Positions 9,453 to 17,642 of a DNA stretch of 47,384 bases are shown piece after piece. The translations under genes and the position numbers were made by a program. Location of the stretch: contig JAEYXD010000071.1 in assembly GCA_023428645.1 (NCBI GenBank), forward strand, positions 1 to 47,384, written 5' to 3'. Source of the DNA: Pseudomonadota bacterium. GTDB taxonomy: Bacteria; Pseudomonadota; Gammaproteobacteria; Steroidobacterales; Steroidobacteraceae. Position 1 is the stretch's first letter; each line of letters opens with the position of its first letter. The notes beneath the pieces were generated by a model, which worked only from the letters and a program-made list of their open reading frames with translations, searched no databases and was not told where the DNA came from.

Positions 9453-10391
9453 ATGAACAAGGTCAGTAGCATTCTCGTCATCGTCGATCCGACTGCCGCG
9501 GCGCACCCGGCGCTCGACAAGGCGGCCCGCCTCGCGAAGGCATTCGACGCGCGGTTGCAGCTGTTCGCGTGCGAGACGCAGGAAACGCGAGCGCCACCTC
9601 CAGCGGGGGCATCGCAGGAGCGGGGGGAAGGCGAACTCGTCGCCGATACCTTCGCGAGGCTGGAAGCGATCGGCGAATCGCTCCGGAAGCAGGGGGTCGA
9701 TGCATCGATCGACGTGATCTCGGGCCATCCGCTGCATGTGCGGCTGCTCGAGCGAACGAAAGCGACGTGCGCCGACCTCGTCGTGAAGGACACGCATCAT
9801 CATTCGCTCGCGAGGCGCACGTTCCTCACGAATACGGATTGGCATTTGATCCGCGGCTGCCCGGTGCCCCTCCTGCTGACCAAGCCGAGGGCGTGGTCGC
9901 CCGCGCCGGTGCTCCTCGCCGCCATCGACCCCGGCCACGCGGACGACAAGCCCGCGGCGCTCGACACGTGCATCCTCGAGTGCGCGGCCGAGCTGCGTCG
10001 ACGCCTCGATGCCGCGATCCGCGTCCTGCACGCATTCGTGCCGGCGATACTCACGGCTGAGGCGGCCAGCGGAATGCCGGTCCTCGCCGGCGATCTCACG
10101 CAAGAGCTCGTGGACGAGGAGCGGAAGGCGAAGCGGGCCGAGGTGGGTCGGTTGTGCGCACTCCATGGGATCGAGGGGCAAGATATCGCCATCGAGCTCG
10201 GCTCGGCCACGGAGGCGCTGGTGCGCTTCGCGCACGACGTCAACGCAGACGTCGTGATCATGGGTGCGATCGCGCGCAGCGCGATCAGGCGCGCGTTGAT
10301 CGGCAGCACGGCGGAGCGCGTGCTCGAATACCTGCCTTGCGACGTTCTCATCGTAAAGCCGCCGGACTTCGCCGAGAGCTTGCCGTTCTGA
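9453..10391 (+). CDS. Tandem-domain universal stress protein (UspE-like)
   Basis: Cytoplasmic protein of 312 residues with two UspA folds, the length expected for UspE-like proteins. The first half ends in a degenerate segment (VVKDTHHHSLARRTFLTNTD). The second half retains the family pattern GAIARSAIRRALIGSTAE followed by VLIVKP. GAGG at 9441-9444 lies 8 bp before the ATG at 9453, which decides that start over a GTG at 9444. It follows the cytochrome gene directly, and its last 44 bp overlap the 3' end of the convergent P-type ATPase gene. Confidence 0.92.
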   Translation: MNKVSSILVIVDPTAAAHPALDKAARLAKAFDARLQLFACETQETRAPPPAGASQERGEGELVADTFARLEAIGESLRKQGVDASIDVISGHPLHVRLLERTKATCADLVVKDTHHHSLARRTFLTNTDWHLIRGCPVPLLLTKPRAWSPAPVLLAAIDPGHADDKPAALDTCILECAAELRRRLDAAIRVLHAFVPAILTAEAASGMPVLAGDLTQELVDEERKAKRAEVGRLCALHGIEGQDIAIELGSATEALVRFAHDVNADVVIMGAIARSAIRRALIGSTAERVLEYLPCDVLIVKPPDFAESLPF

Positions 10392-12894
10392 TGAGCACGC
10401 CGGCGCCGAGCACCGCGGCGGTCGCGCCGACGAGCGCGGCGGCCAGCAATGCGAAGGGCGGCGTTGCAAACCGAAAGGCCGTCGCCAGGGCCGGTATGTA
10501 GACGACGCTTGCGACGACGGCCGTGGCCCCGCCGACGATGATCCAGAACACCTTGTTCGGCCGCGCCAGCAGTTGCGCGAACGAGCTGTCCGGGGCGCGG
10601 TTGACGAAGATCAGCGCCAGCACCGCGACGACGAGGGCCATGTAGCCAAGCGCACGCGCCGCATTCTCCGGCAGCGACCCGAGCGCGAGCCCGTACACGG
10701 CCAGTGCGATCGCCAGGATCACGCTTCCCATGACCAAACTCCGTCGCAGCAGGCTTGCGGAGAACAAGCGCGCGCGCGTCGAACGGGGCGGGCGGTCCAT
10801 GATGTTCGCCGCTTGCTCGTCCGCCTCGAACACGAAGGTGCACGCCGGATCGATGACGAATTCGAGGACGAGCACGTGCAATGGAAAAAACAGCAGCGGC
10901 CAGCCGAACAGGACGGGCAGCAAGCCCATGCCGCCGATCGGTACGTGCACGGCCAGCACGAAAGCCATGGCATGGCGCAGATTCTCATAGATCCTGCGGC
11001 CGGAACGGACGGCGGCGACGAGCGATGCAAAGTCGTCGTTGAGCAGCACGATCGAGGCCGCCTCCCGCGCCACGTCCGTGCCGCGGCCGCCCATCGCGAC
11101 GCCGACATGCGCGGCCTTCAGCGCCGGCGCGTCGTTCACCCCATCGCCGGTCATCGCGACGATCTCGCCGACAGCCTTCAATGTGTGGACGAGCCGCAGC
11201 TTGTGCTCGGGCGACATGCGCGCGTATATCGAAGTGTGCTTCGCACGCTCGCGCAGCGTGCCATCGTCGAGCTCGTCCAGCTCGGCCCCCGTGAGCACGT
11301 GCCGCGAATCCGCGAGTCCAGCCTGGCGCGCGATCGCTCGTGCCGTGCCAGGATGATCGCCGGTGATCATGACGACGCGAATGCCGGCGCGTCTGCATTC
11401 GTTCATCGCGGCCGGAACATCGTCGCGCAGCGGGTCCGCCAAGCAGATGAAGCCCGCGAACCGCAGACGAAATCCACGAGGCGACTCCGGCAGATCGCCG
11501 TCGTCGCATTCCCCGTGCGCCACGGCGAGGACGCGCAAGCCTTCGGCGGCGATCGCAGCGACACGCCGCGAGCGAGCTGCGCGCTCGGCGGCATCCAGCC
11601 CGCAGAGCTCGAAAACGGCCTCCGGAGCGCCCTTGCACGCGACGTCCAGCCGCTTCGAGTCGGGCCGTCGCCAGACGTAAGTGACGGCAAGCAGTTGCGG
11701 CGTGAGTCCGAATTCCTTGACGAGTCGTGAGGGCTCGCTCGCGGCCGCTCCGTGATCGATCAGGGATTCGGCCGCTTCGTGAATCGCTCGTTCCATCGGA
11801 TCGAACGCATCGGTCTTGCTGGCCGCCCGTGCGATGGCCAGAACCTCGGTGCTCGCTGGCGACGGCGCGGCGGCGGTGCGCAGGTCGCTGGCTGCGCCTT
11901 CGTCTGGCTCGAGCAGGGCGACTCGCATCCGGTTCTCGGTCAGCGTCCCGGTCTTGTCGACGGCGAGCACGGTCACCGCGCCGATCGTCTCGATCGCCGG
12001 CATGCGGCGGGTCAGTACGTCCAGCCGCGACAGCCGCCACGCGCCGAGCGCCAGGAAAATCGTCAGAACGACCGGGAACTCCTCCGGCAACAAGCCCATC
12101 GCGAGCGTGATTCCCGCGAGCGCTCCGCCGAGCCAATCCCCGCGCGTCGACGCATAGGCGATCGTCACGACGGCGCAGAAGCCGAGGGCGCCGAGCGCGG
12201 CCCATCGCACCAACGTTCTGACTTCGCGGAACAGCGGCGTCGTCTCCGGCTCGAGCGCATCGAGCGCGCCGCCGATCCGACCGATCTGGGAGCGCGGTCC
12301 GGTCGCGAGCACTTGCGCGACCCCCGAGCCGCGCACGACGAGCGATCCGGAGTACACGCGATTCTCCTCTCGCTGCTCGGCGTCCGTCGCCGATTGCGCC
12401 GCGATCTTGTCGACCGGCAGCGACTCGCCCGTCAGGAAGGATTCATCGACGCTGAGCTCGCTCGCGCTGAGGAGGAGCGCGTCCGCGGGAATGCGATCAC
12501 CCTCGTGGATGAGAGTGATGTCGCCGCGCACGACGTCGCGGCCGGCGATGCGTCGCTCGCGGCCGTCGCGGATGACGAGCGCGCGCGGACTCGACAATTC
12601 GCGCAATCGCGCCAGCGCATGTTCCGTCCGGCGTTCTTGCGCGATCGAAATTGCGATGACGACGAGCATCGAAGCCGCGACCGCGAGCGCCTCGCCCGCG
12701 TTGCCGAGGACGAAGTAGACGCTCGCCGCCGCGATCAGCAGCAGGAGCATCGGCTCCTTCAGCACGTCGACGACGATCGCCAGGAAATTTCGCTCGCGTG
12801 TCCCCGGCAGCTCGTTGGGTCCCTCGGTCGCGAGCATGCGTGCTGCGGCGTCGGCCGAAAGGCCGCGGCGTTCGGGGGCGCTCATTGGTGCCAT
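10348..12894 (-). CDS. Cation-transporting P-type ATPase (P2-like, PEEFP type)
   Basis: Complete 848-residue pump with N-terminal cation ATPase domain, TGES (155-158), PEEFP in helix M4 (270-274), the phosphorylation site DKTGTLTE with Asp313, and the hinge GDGVNDAPALKAAHVGVAMG. Helix M6 reads VLEFVIDP where Ca2+ pumps have NLVTDG, keeping the Asp but changing neighbours. This makes the ion uncertain: Ca2+, Mn2+ and others remain possible. CtpF of Mycobacterium tuberculosis is a P2-type pump in the DosR regulon and would be the functional analogue here. The ATG at 12894 has no strong Shine-Dalgarno; the ATG at 12885 is an alternative. It is divergent from the cytochrome pair at 13015. Confidence 0.9.
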   Translation of the reverse strand: MAPMSAPERRGLSADAAARMLATEGPNELPGTRERNFLAIVVDVLKEPMLLLLIAAASVYFVLGNAGEALAVAASMLVVIAISIAQERRTEHALARLRELSSPRALVIRDGRERRIAGRDVVRGDITLIHEGDRIPADALLLSASELSVDESFLTGESLPVDKIAAQSATDAEQREENRVYSGSLVVRGSGVAQVLATGPRSQIGRIGGALDALEPETTPLFREVRTLVRWAALGALGFCAVVTIAYASTRGDWLGGALAGITLAMGLLPEEFPVVLTIFLALGAWRLSRLDVLTRRMPAIETIGAVTVLAVDKTGTLTENRMRVALLEPDEGAASDLRTAAAPSPASTEVLAIARAASKTDAFDPMERAIHEAAESLIDHGAAASEPSRLVKEFGLTPQLLAVTYVWRRPDSKRLDVACKGAPEAVFELCGLDAAERAARSRRVAAIAAEGLRVLAVAHGECDDGDLPESPRGFRLRFAGFICLADPLRDDVPAAMNECRRAGIRVVMITGDHPGTARAIARQAGLADSRHVLTGAELDELDDGTLRERAKHTSIYARMSPEHKLRLVHTLKAVGEIVAMTGDGVNDAPALKAAHVGVAMGGRGTDVAREAASIVLLNDDFASLVAAVRSGRRIYENLRHAMAFVLAVHVPIGGMGLLPVLFGWPLLFFPLHVLVLEFVIDPACTFVFEADEQAANIMDRPPRSTRARLFSASLLRRSLVMGSVILAIALAVYGLALGSLPENAARALGYMALVVAVLALIFVNRAPDSSFAQLLARPNKVFWIIVGGATAVVASVVYIPALATAFRFATPPFALLAAALVGATAAVLGAGVLIRTASSRRSPAALR

Positions 12895-13014
12895 GGTGCG
12901 CGCGCCTCGGTGTGTCCCGGCTACGAGCTTCCCACGAGCGGCACTCGGGTTCTCCGGGGCAGCGCATCGTCATCCGTGTGCTTACATAGAGCCAGGCACT
13001 GTCAGGAAAGACCC

Positions 13015-13428
13015 ATGGTTCGAGTCCTCACCGCGGCGCTATGCATGAGCTTGGTTGCCGCCTGCGCCACGACGCCGTCACCGACGCATTTGAACACGCT
13101 GTCTGGGATGCAGCTCTACGAGCAATTGTGCGCCAGTTGTCATGGCATCGAAGGGCATGGCGACGGACCGGTTGCGCCGCTGATCAAGCTCCATGTGCCG
13201 GACCTGACTCGGCTGGCGGCTCGCGACGGCGGTGAGTTTCCGACCGAGGACGTGCGGCTCGTCATCGACGGGCGCTACGAGAAGCCGGCGCATGGACCGC
13301 GAGACATGCCCGTATGGGGATGGCAACTCTACGATTCCGCGCAGCCGAACGATGCCGCCGCGCGCGCCCGAACGGATTCGATGATCGATCGGCTCGTCGG
13401 CTATCTGCAATCCATCCAGCGTCCGTAA
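13015..13428 (+). CDS. Small c-type cytochrome, predicted lipoprotein
   Basis: Monoheme cytochrome of 137 residues. The N terminus is a lipoprotein signal with lipobox VAAC (Cys17), so the mature protein should be lipid-anchored. The heme site is CASCH (39-43), and DMPVWG near residue 100 supplies a likely axial Met. The ATG at 13015 follows AGGAAAG and places the signal correctly; the frame is open far upstream only as antisense to the ATPase gene. It is 5 bp upstream of a second cytochrome of the same kind. The pair shares the ASCHG, GHGDGPVA-like, VPDLTR, IDGR and MPVWG segments, indicating tandem duplication. Confidence 0.88.
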   Translation: MVRVLTAALCMSLVAACATTPSPTHLNTLSGMQLYEQLCASCHGIEGHGDGPVAPLIKLHVPDLTRLAARDGGEFPTEDVRLVIDGRYEKPAHGPRDMPVWGWQLYDSAQPNDAAARARTDSMIDRLVGYLQSIQRP

Positions 13429-13433
13429 ACACC

Positions 13434-13889
13434 ATGAACGAACCAGCATTTTCGAGGGCCCTCGCGTCGCTGATCGGCCTCGTGCTCGCGAGTCACGCGA
13501 GCTTCACCGCCGCGGCCGACGACACGTCCCAGGGCGGCAAGCAGCTCTTCGTGCGCCACTGCGCGTCGTGCCATGGTGCCTCCGGGCGCGGCGACGGCCC
13601 GGTTGCCAAGTCGCTCGCGGTGGAGGTGCCCGACCTGACTCGCTACGCGCAGCGACATCGACAGCGCTTCGATCGCGAGCGCGTGGAGCGAATCATCGAC
13701 GGCCGCTTTCTCATCGGCGCGCACGGTACGCGCACGATGCCCGTCTGGGGCGAGGCATTCTCCCTGGCCGATCTCGGCGACCCGGATGCGGAACGCGCGA
13801 CGCGGCTCAAGATCGATCGGCTCACCGACTACGTGCAGCAACTGCAGCATGAGGTTGCCTCGTCCGATGCAAAGCAAGAGTCGCGATGA
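13434..13889 (+). CDS. Small c-type cytochrome, periplasmic
   Basis: Monoheme cytochrome of 151 residues, paralogous to the gene just upstream. It has a cleavable-type signal peptide (residues 1-28) without a lipobox, so unlike its neighbour it should be soluble in the periplasm. The heme site is CASCH (43-47), and TMPVWGEAF carries the likely axial Met. The start ATG lies 5 bp after the previous stop, implying one transcript. A 123-bp gap separates it from the next USP gene. Electron donor or acceptor is unknown. Confidence 0.88.
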   Translation: MNEPAFSRALASLIGLVLASHASFTAAADDTSQGGKQLFVRHCASCHGASGRGDGPVAKSLAVEVPDLTRYAQRHRQRFDRERVERIIDGRFLIGAHGTRTMPVWGEAFSLADLGDPDAERATRLKIDRLTDYVQQLQHEVASSDAKQESR

Positions 13890-13972
13890 CGCAGCCGCGC
13901 TTGCGGGACGCGCGTTAAGCGGAAGCACGGAACCGGCTCGGAATAACCCGCAGTCGCAAGGGCCCCCAGCGC

Positions 13973-13989
13973 GCGTACAACTCGTACGC
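13973..13989. promoter_or_regulatory. Inverted repeat GCGTAC-N5-GTACGC upstream of a USP gene
   Basis: Perfect 6-bp arms (13973-13978 and 13984-13989) around AACTC end 23 bp before the ATG of the tandem USP gene. The position suits an operator near the ribosome-binding site. Similar GTACG strings occur inside genes of this GC-rich sequence, so specificity is weak. Confidence 0.25.
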
Positions 13990-14012
13990 CCACGTTCGAA
14001 CGAGGACTCCCC

Positions 14013-15209
14013 ATGAGCCCCCGAATGCGCGCACCGATCATGGTGGCCATCGCGGAAGTCGGTCGCACTTCGCTGCCGTTGTTGCAGAAGGCCGCCGCGC
14101 TCGCCCGCCAGCGCGATGCAAGTCTGCAGCTCGTGCACGTGATCGCATTGCCTTACGGTCCCGTGGTGCGCGCCGGCAATGGCGTGCGCAGCGCCTTCAA
14201 GCGATCGATGGAGGAGAGCCGCGAGGCGCTGGACGAGCTGACGCGCCTCCCGGCGCTGCGTGGGCTCGAGATTAAGACGACGGTCGCATGGGACTACCCC
14301 GCGTCCGACGCCATCGTCAGGCAGGTGTTGAAGCAGCGGCCGGCGCTGCTGATCGCGGCATCGCAGCGCCATGCGCGCCTTGCGCGCGTACTACTGACGA
14401 ATACGGATTGGGATCTGATCCGCAATTGCCCCTGTCCGCTACTGTTGAGCAAGACACGTCGCATGCCGGCGCGACCGACCGTCGTCGCGGCGCTGGATCC
14501 GTTCCATGCGCACGCGAAGCCGGCGGGGCTCGACACCCTGATCCTCGAAGCGGCCGTCGCCGCGGCGGGCTCGCCGCAGCGGGTGCGCGCGTTCCATGCG
14601 CACGAGATGCCCCGCCTGCCGATCGACGGCGCCCTGGAGCCGTATTGGGTGACGATGTCGGATCTCGATCTGGCGGCCTACGAGGGCGGTGTGCGCAAGG
14701 CGCTGGCAACGGTGGCCGCGCGCAGCGACATTCCCGAGAAGAACGTGGTGTACGAGCGCGGCGATCCTGCGAGCCGTCTGCCGCGCTTCGCGAAGCGCTG
14801 TCGCGCCGATGTGGTCGTGATGGGCGCGGTCTCCCGCAGCGGGCTCACGCGACTGTTCATCGGCAACACGGCCGAGCGCGTGATCGACAAGCTCGAGTGC
14901 GATGTGCTCATCGTCAAGCCGCGGCGCTTTGCGACACCGGTGCAGCGTCGTCCGCCCCGGTTGCCTCGAGTCCGCCGTATCCGCTCACGATGTGATCGCC
15001 GAGCAAGGTGTCATCCATGCGTCATGCCATCGTCGCAGCAAAGAAGGTGCTGCCGCCACGCCCGTTCCCGGTGGCCGCGGTCGGTCTCGAAGCGAAGGTG
15101 CGTGCATTGTGCTCGCCTGCCGCGTACCCGGAGAAGCCGACCGCCGTTGACTCCATCGAGACTCATTTCTCGTGGGTGTTCCTCGGCGATCAGTACGCGT
15201 ACAAGCTGA
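14013..15209 (+). CDS. Tandem-domain universal stress protein with anomalous C-terminal read-on
   Basis: UspE-like protein whose recognisable part is about 310 residues: first domain ending ARVLLTNTDWDLIRNCP, second with GAVSRSGLTRLFIGNTAE and VLIVKPRRF. The related USP at 9453 stops seven residues after VKPPDF, but here the frame stays open for about 85 more residues. These are rich in Arg, Pro and Ser, look noncoding, and overlap the next gene by 193 bp. A stop in another frame at 14993-14995 is where the ancestral protein may have ended, so a small frameshift near 14930-14960, natural or a sequencing error, is likely. The ATG at 14013 follows GAGGA at 8 bp. It belongs with the upstream cytochromes and the downstream kinase. 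Confidence 0.8.
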   Translation: MSPRMRAPIMVAIAEVGRTSLPLLQKAAALARQRDASLQLVHVIALPYGPVVRAGNGVRSAFKRSMEESREALDELTRLPALRGLEIKTTVAWDYPASDAIVRQVLKQRPALLIAASQRHARLARVLLTNTDWDLIRNCPCPLLLSKTRRMPARPTVVAALDPFHAHAKPAGLDTLILEAAVAAAGSPQRVRAFHAHEMPRLPIDGALEPYWVTMSDLDLAAYEGGVRKALATVAARSDIPEKNVVYERGDPASRLPRFAKRCRADVVVMGAVSRSGLTRLFIGNTAERVIDKLECDVLIVKPRRFATPVQRRPPRLPRVRRIRSRCDRRARCHPCVMPSSQQRRCCRHARSRWPRSVSKRRCVHCARLPRTRRSRPPLTPSRLISRGCSSAISTRTS

Positions 15210-16081
15210 AGAAGCCTGTGCGCCTCGTCGGTCTGGACCTGAGCTCGCTGGACGCGCGCGCATTCGATTGCGCGGAGGAGGTGCGATTGAATCGTCGGCT
15301 CGCGCCCAGCGTCTATCTCGGTACCGTCCCGCTCATGCTCGATGCGAGCGGCACCTTGTCGATCGACGGTTCGGGCGAGGCCGTCGACTGGCTCGTTCGG
15401 ATGCGAAGGCTGCCGGCGGCGGCAATGCTGGATCGTGCGATCGCGGCCCACTCGGTGCGCCCGGAGCAACTGCACGCACTCGGCCTGCTGCTCGTCCGCT
15501 TCTACTCGGGTCTGCGGAGCGTCCTGCTGGCGCCGGACGCGTACGTGAGCAGACTTGAGCGGCGCATCGCGGAGGACCGTCGACACCTTCTCGATCCCGC
15601 GCTCGCGATGGATGCCGGCGCCGTGCATCGGCTCATCGACGAACAATCGCGGGTACTCGGGCTGCTCCGAGCCGAGCTCGGCGATCGCGCGCGACAAGGA
15701 CGCATCGTCGAGGCCCACGGCGATCTCCGGCCGGAACATGTCTGCTTGTCCGAGCCACCGTGCATCATCGACGCGCTCGAGTTTTCGCTCGATCTGCGCA
15801 CGCTCGATGCCGTCGAGGAGCTTGCGTTCTTGCACATGGAGTGCGAGGTGTCCGGCGCGGCCTGGGTCGGCAGCACCGTCGTGAACGTGTATCGAGAGCT
15901 GTCCGGCGACGCATTCACGCCCGCGCTGTTCGACTTCTATCGCAGCCGGCGCGCATGCGTGCGCGCCAAGCTGGTCGCGCGGCATCGGCTCGATTCCCGC
16001 TATCGCAACATGGCGCCGTGGGCGTCGTTGGCCGCCGCCTACGTGGACCGTGCGATGGCGTATGCGCAAGCGGTCGACTGA
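15017..16081 (+). CDS. APH-like small-molecule kinase family protein (COG2187 type), stand-alone
   Basis: Cytoplasmic protein of 354 residues with an aminoglycoside-phosphotransferase-like kinase fold; the substrate is unknown. It shares SWVFLGDQYAYKLKKPVRL (52-70) with the longer fusion protein at 18704-20335, where the equivalent is SWVILTGSFAYKIKKPVKL. The catalytic loop reads HGDLRPEH (234-241), with His replacing the usual metal-binding Asn, and is followed by IDALEF. It lacks the C-terminal P-loop domain of its relative. AAGGTG 6 bp upstream supports the ATG at 15017; a GTG at 15008 is possible. It overlaps the read-on of the preceding USP frame. Confidence 0.8.
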   Translation: MRHAIVAAKKVLPPRPFPVAAVGLEAKVRALCSPAAYPEKPTAVDSIETHFSWVFLGDQYAYKLKKPVRLVGLDLSSLDARAFDCAEEVRLNRRLAPSVYLGTVPLMLDASGTLSIDGSGEAVDWLVRMRRLPAAAMLDRAIAAHSVRPEQLHALGLLLVRFYSGLRSVLLAPDAYVSRLERRIAEDRRHLLDPALAMDAGAVHRLIDEQSRVLGLLRAELGDRARQGRIVEAHGDLRPEHVCLSEPPCIIDALEFSLDLRTLDAVEELAFLHMECEVSGAAWVGSTVVNVYRELSGDAFTPALFDFYRSRRACVRAKLVARHRLDSRYRNMAPWASLAAAYVDRAMAYAQAVD

Positions 16082-16100
16082 CGTTGCGCCCGCGGCAGTG

Positions 16101-16550
16101 TCAGCGCCGCGTGCGTGACTCGCGGCGCCGCGCGTTGCTGCTGACTTCAGCGATCGCGGCGCCTTCCTCGACGTGCGCACGCAGGAGATCGTCGAGCGTC
16201 ACGATGCCGAACACGAAGCCGTCTTCATCGACGATCGGAATGCGCCGAACGCCTTGAGCGCGCATGCGTTCCAGAGCGATGCTCGTGTCCTCCGACGTGG
16301 ACGCGATGACGGGATTTCTCGTCATGACTTCGCTCACTTTCACGGTCGCCGGATCGCGGCCGAGCGCGATGACCTCCACGACGATGTCGCGGTCCGTGAG
16401 GATGCCGATCGGCTCCCGCTCCTCGTCCGCATCGTCGATCACGACGACATCGCCGACGTGGCTTTGACGCATCATCCGCGCCGCCGCCGCGATCGTGATG
16501 TCGGGCAGGCAGCACACGGCATCGAGAACACAGGCATCTTTCAGTTTCAT
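16101..16550 (-). CDS. CBS-pair domain protein
   Basis: Cytoplasmic 149-residue protein made almost wholly of two CBS motifs: the first around SHVGDVVVIDD...GILTDRDIVVEVIALG, the second around GVRRIPIVDEDGFVFGIVTLDDLL. CBS pairs bind adenine nucleotides and often sense energy state; stand-alone forms include Hrp1 (Rv2626c) of the mycobacterial DosR regulon. The ATG at 16550 follows AGGTGA. It is the last gene of the five-gene minus-strand group, 23 bp after pfkA. A second protein of this type is at 21822-22274. Confidence 0.9.
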   Translation of the reverse strand: MKLKDACVLDAVCCLPDITIAAAARMMRQSHVGDVVVIDDADEEREPIGILTDRDIVVEVIALGRDPATVKVSEVMTRNPVIASTSEDTSIALERMRAQGVRRIPIVDEDGFVFGIVTLDDLLRAHVEEGAAIAEVSSNARRRESRTRR

Positions 16551-16573
16551 GAGGTCACCTTTGGTTCGCGCCG

Positions 16574-17545
16574 TCAAAGCGCCAGGGAGTTGGCGAGCTC
16601 CAGCAGTTCGAGATCGATCGGTTTCGTGCGATGGGCAACCTCGCCGAGCGGCGTCGCGACGACTGCGCCGTTGCGCCAGCCCACGAGCACGCCGTCCCTG
16701 CCGGCGAGGATCTGCTCGACCGCCGCGACACCCAGGTTCGTGGCGAGCAATCGATCATGGGCATTCGGCGCGCCGCCGCGTTGGATGTGGCCAAGGCGCG
16801 TCACGCGCAGCTCGAGTCCGTGCCGCTCGGCGTGTGCCTTGAAGTACGCGGCGAGCGCGTCGGCATCGTCGCGGGCGCCCTCGGCGACAACGACGATCGC
16901 GTGACTCTTGCCGCGCTCGCGCGAGCGGCGCAGTTGCCCCGCGATCGCTTCGGGATCTTGGGCGAGCTCGGGAACGACGACAGCTTCGGCGCCGCCGGCG
17001 ATCGCCGCGGACACCGCCAGAAACCCGCAGTGACGGCCCATGACCTCCACGAGGAACGCTCGTTCGTGAGCGCGGGCCGTCACACGCAGCCGGTCGATGG
17101 ACTCGAGCGCGACATCGAGCGCGGTCGTCGCGCCGATCGAGATGTCCGTGCCCATGAGGTCGTTGTCGATCGTCGAGGCGATGCCGATCACGGGCATGCC
17201 GAGCTGCGATAGGGCATGCGCGCCGGTTTGTGAGCCGTTGCCGCCGATCACGATGAGCGCAGCGATGTCGTTGTCGCGCAGCCGATCCCGTCCCTGGCGC
17301 TGGCCCTGTTCTGTCTTGAATGCCTCGCAGCGGCTCGTGCCGAGCATCGTGCCGCCGAGGTGAACGATACCGCCGACGTCCCGGGCACCGAGGGGGACGA
17401 ACTCGCCGGCGAGCAGTCCCGTGTAGCCGTGACGGATGCCGAACACGAGCATGCCGCGCAGCAATCCCAGCCGTACCACGGCGCGTATGGCGGCATTCAT
17501 TCCGGGGGCATCGCCGCCGCTCGTGAGCACTGCTACGCGCCTCAT
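16574..17545 (-). CDS. pfkA: 6-phosphofructokinase, PfkA type
   Basis: Glycolytic kinase of 323 residues (E. coli PfkA 320) that phosphorylates fructose 6-phosphate. Motifs: TSGGDAPGMNAAIRAVVR (8-25), TIDNDLMGTD with the catalytic Asp, VEVMGRHCGFLA and LGHIQRGGAPNAHDR. The Mg/nucleotide loop reads GGNGS (101-105) where E. coli has GGDGS, so Asp103 is Asn. The flanking residues favour the ATP-dependent group, but phosphoryl-donor choice is not certain. The ATG at 17545 gives the standard N terminus; a GTG at 17554 is an alternative. It lies 97 bp downstream of the alcohol dehydrogenase and directly before the CBS gene. Confidence 0.92.
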   Translation of the reverse strand: MRRVAVLTSGGDAPGMNAAIRAVVRLGLLRGMLVFGIRHGYTGLLAGEFVPLGARDVGGIVHLGGTMLGTSRCEAFKTEQGQRQGRDRLRDNDIAALIVIGGNGSQTGAHALSQLGMPVIGIASTIDNDLMGTDISIGATTALDVALESIDRLRVTARAHERAFLVEVMGRHCGFLAVSAAIAGGAEAVVVPELAQDPEAIAGQLRRSRERGKSHAIVVVAEGARDDADALAAYFKAHAERHGLELRVTRLGHIQRGGAPNAHDRLLATNLGVAAVEQILAGRDGVLVGWRNGAVVATPLGEVAHRTKPIDLELLELANSLAL

Positions 17546-17642
17546 TGCTGCCACTGCCTTGGCCTTCGATGCTGCAGGCTAACGCTGCGTACGAGCGGTC
17601 GCGCTCGGTCTTCCCGAAAGGCGCTAAGCGCCGCCGCGTAAG

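Noticed and set aside
11752..13014. Plus-strand open frame leading into the small lipoprotein cytochrome
   Set aside because: It is antisense to the P-type ATPase; the real start at 13015 gives a proper lipoprotein signal and Shine-Dalgarno.
8640..17600. Shared CTCGTACG string before the cytochrome (8655), USP (13981) and pfkA (17588) genes
   Set aside because: The same string also occurs inside coding regions (near 5467 and 19107), so it is not a convincing regulon motif.
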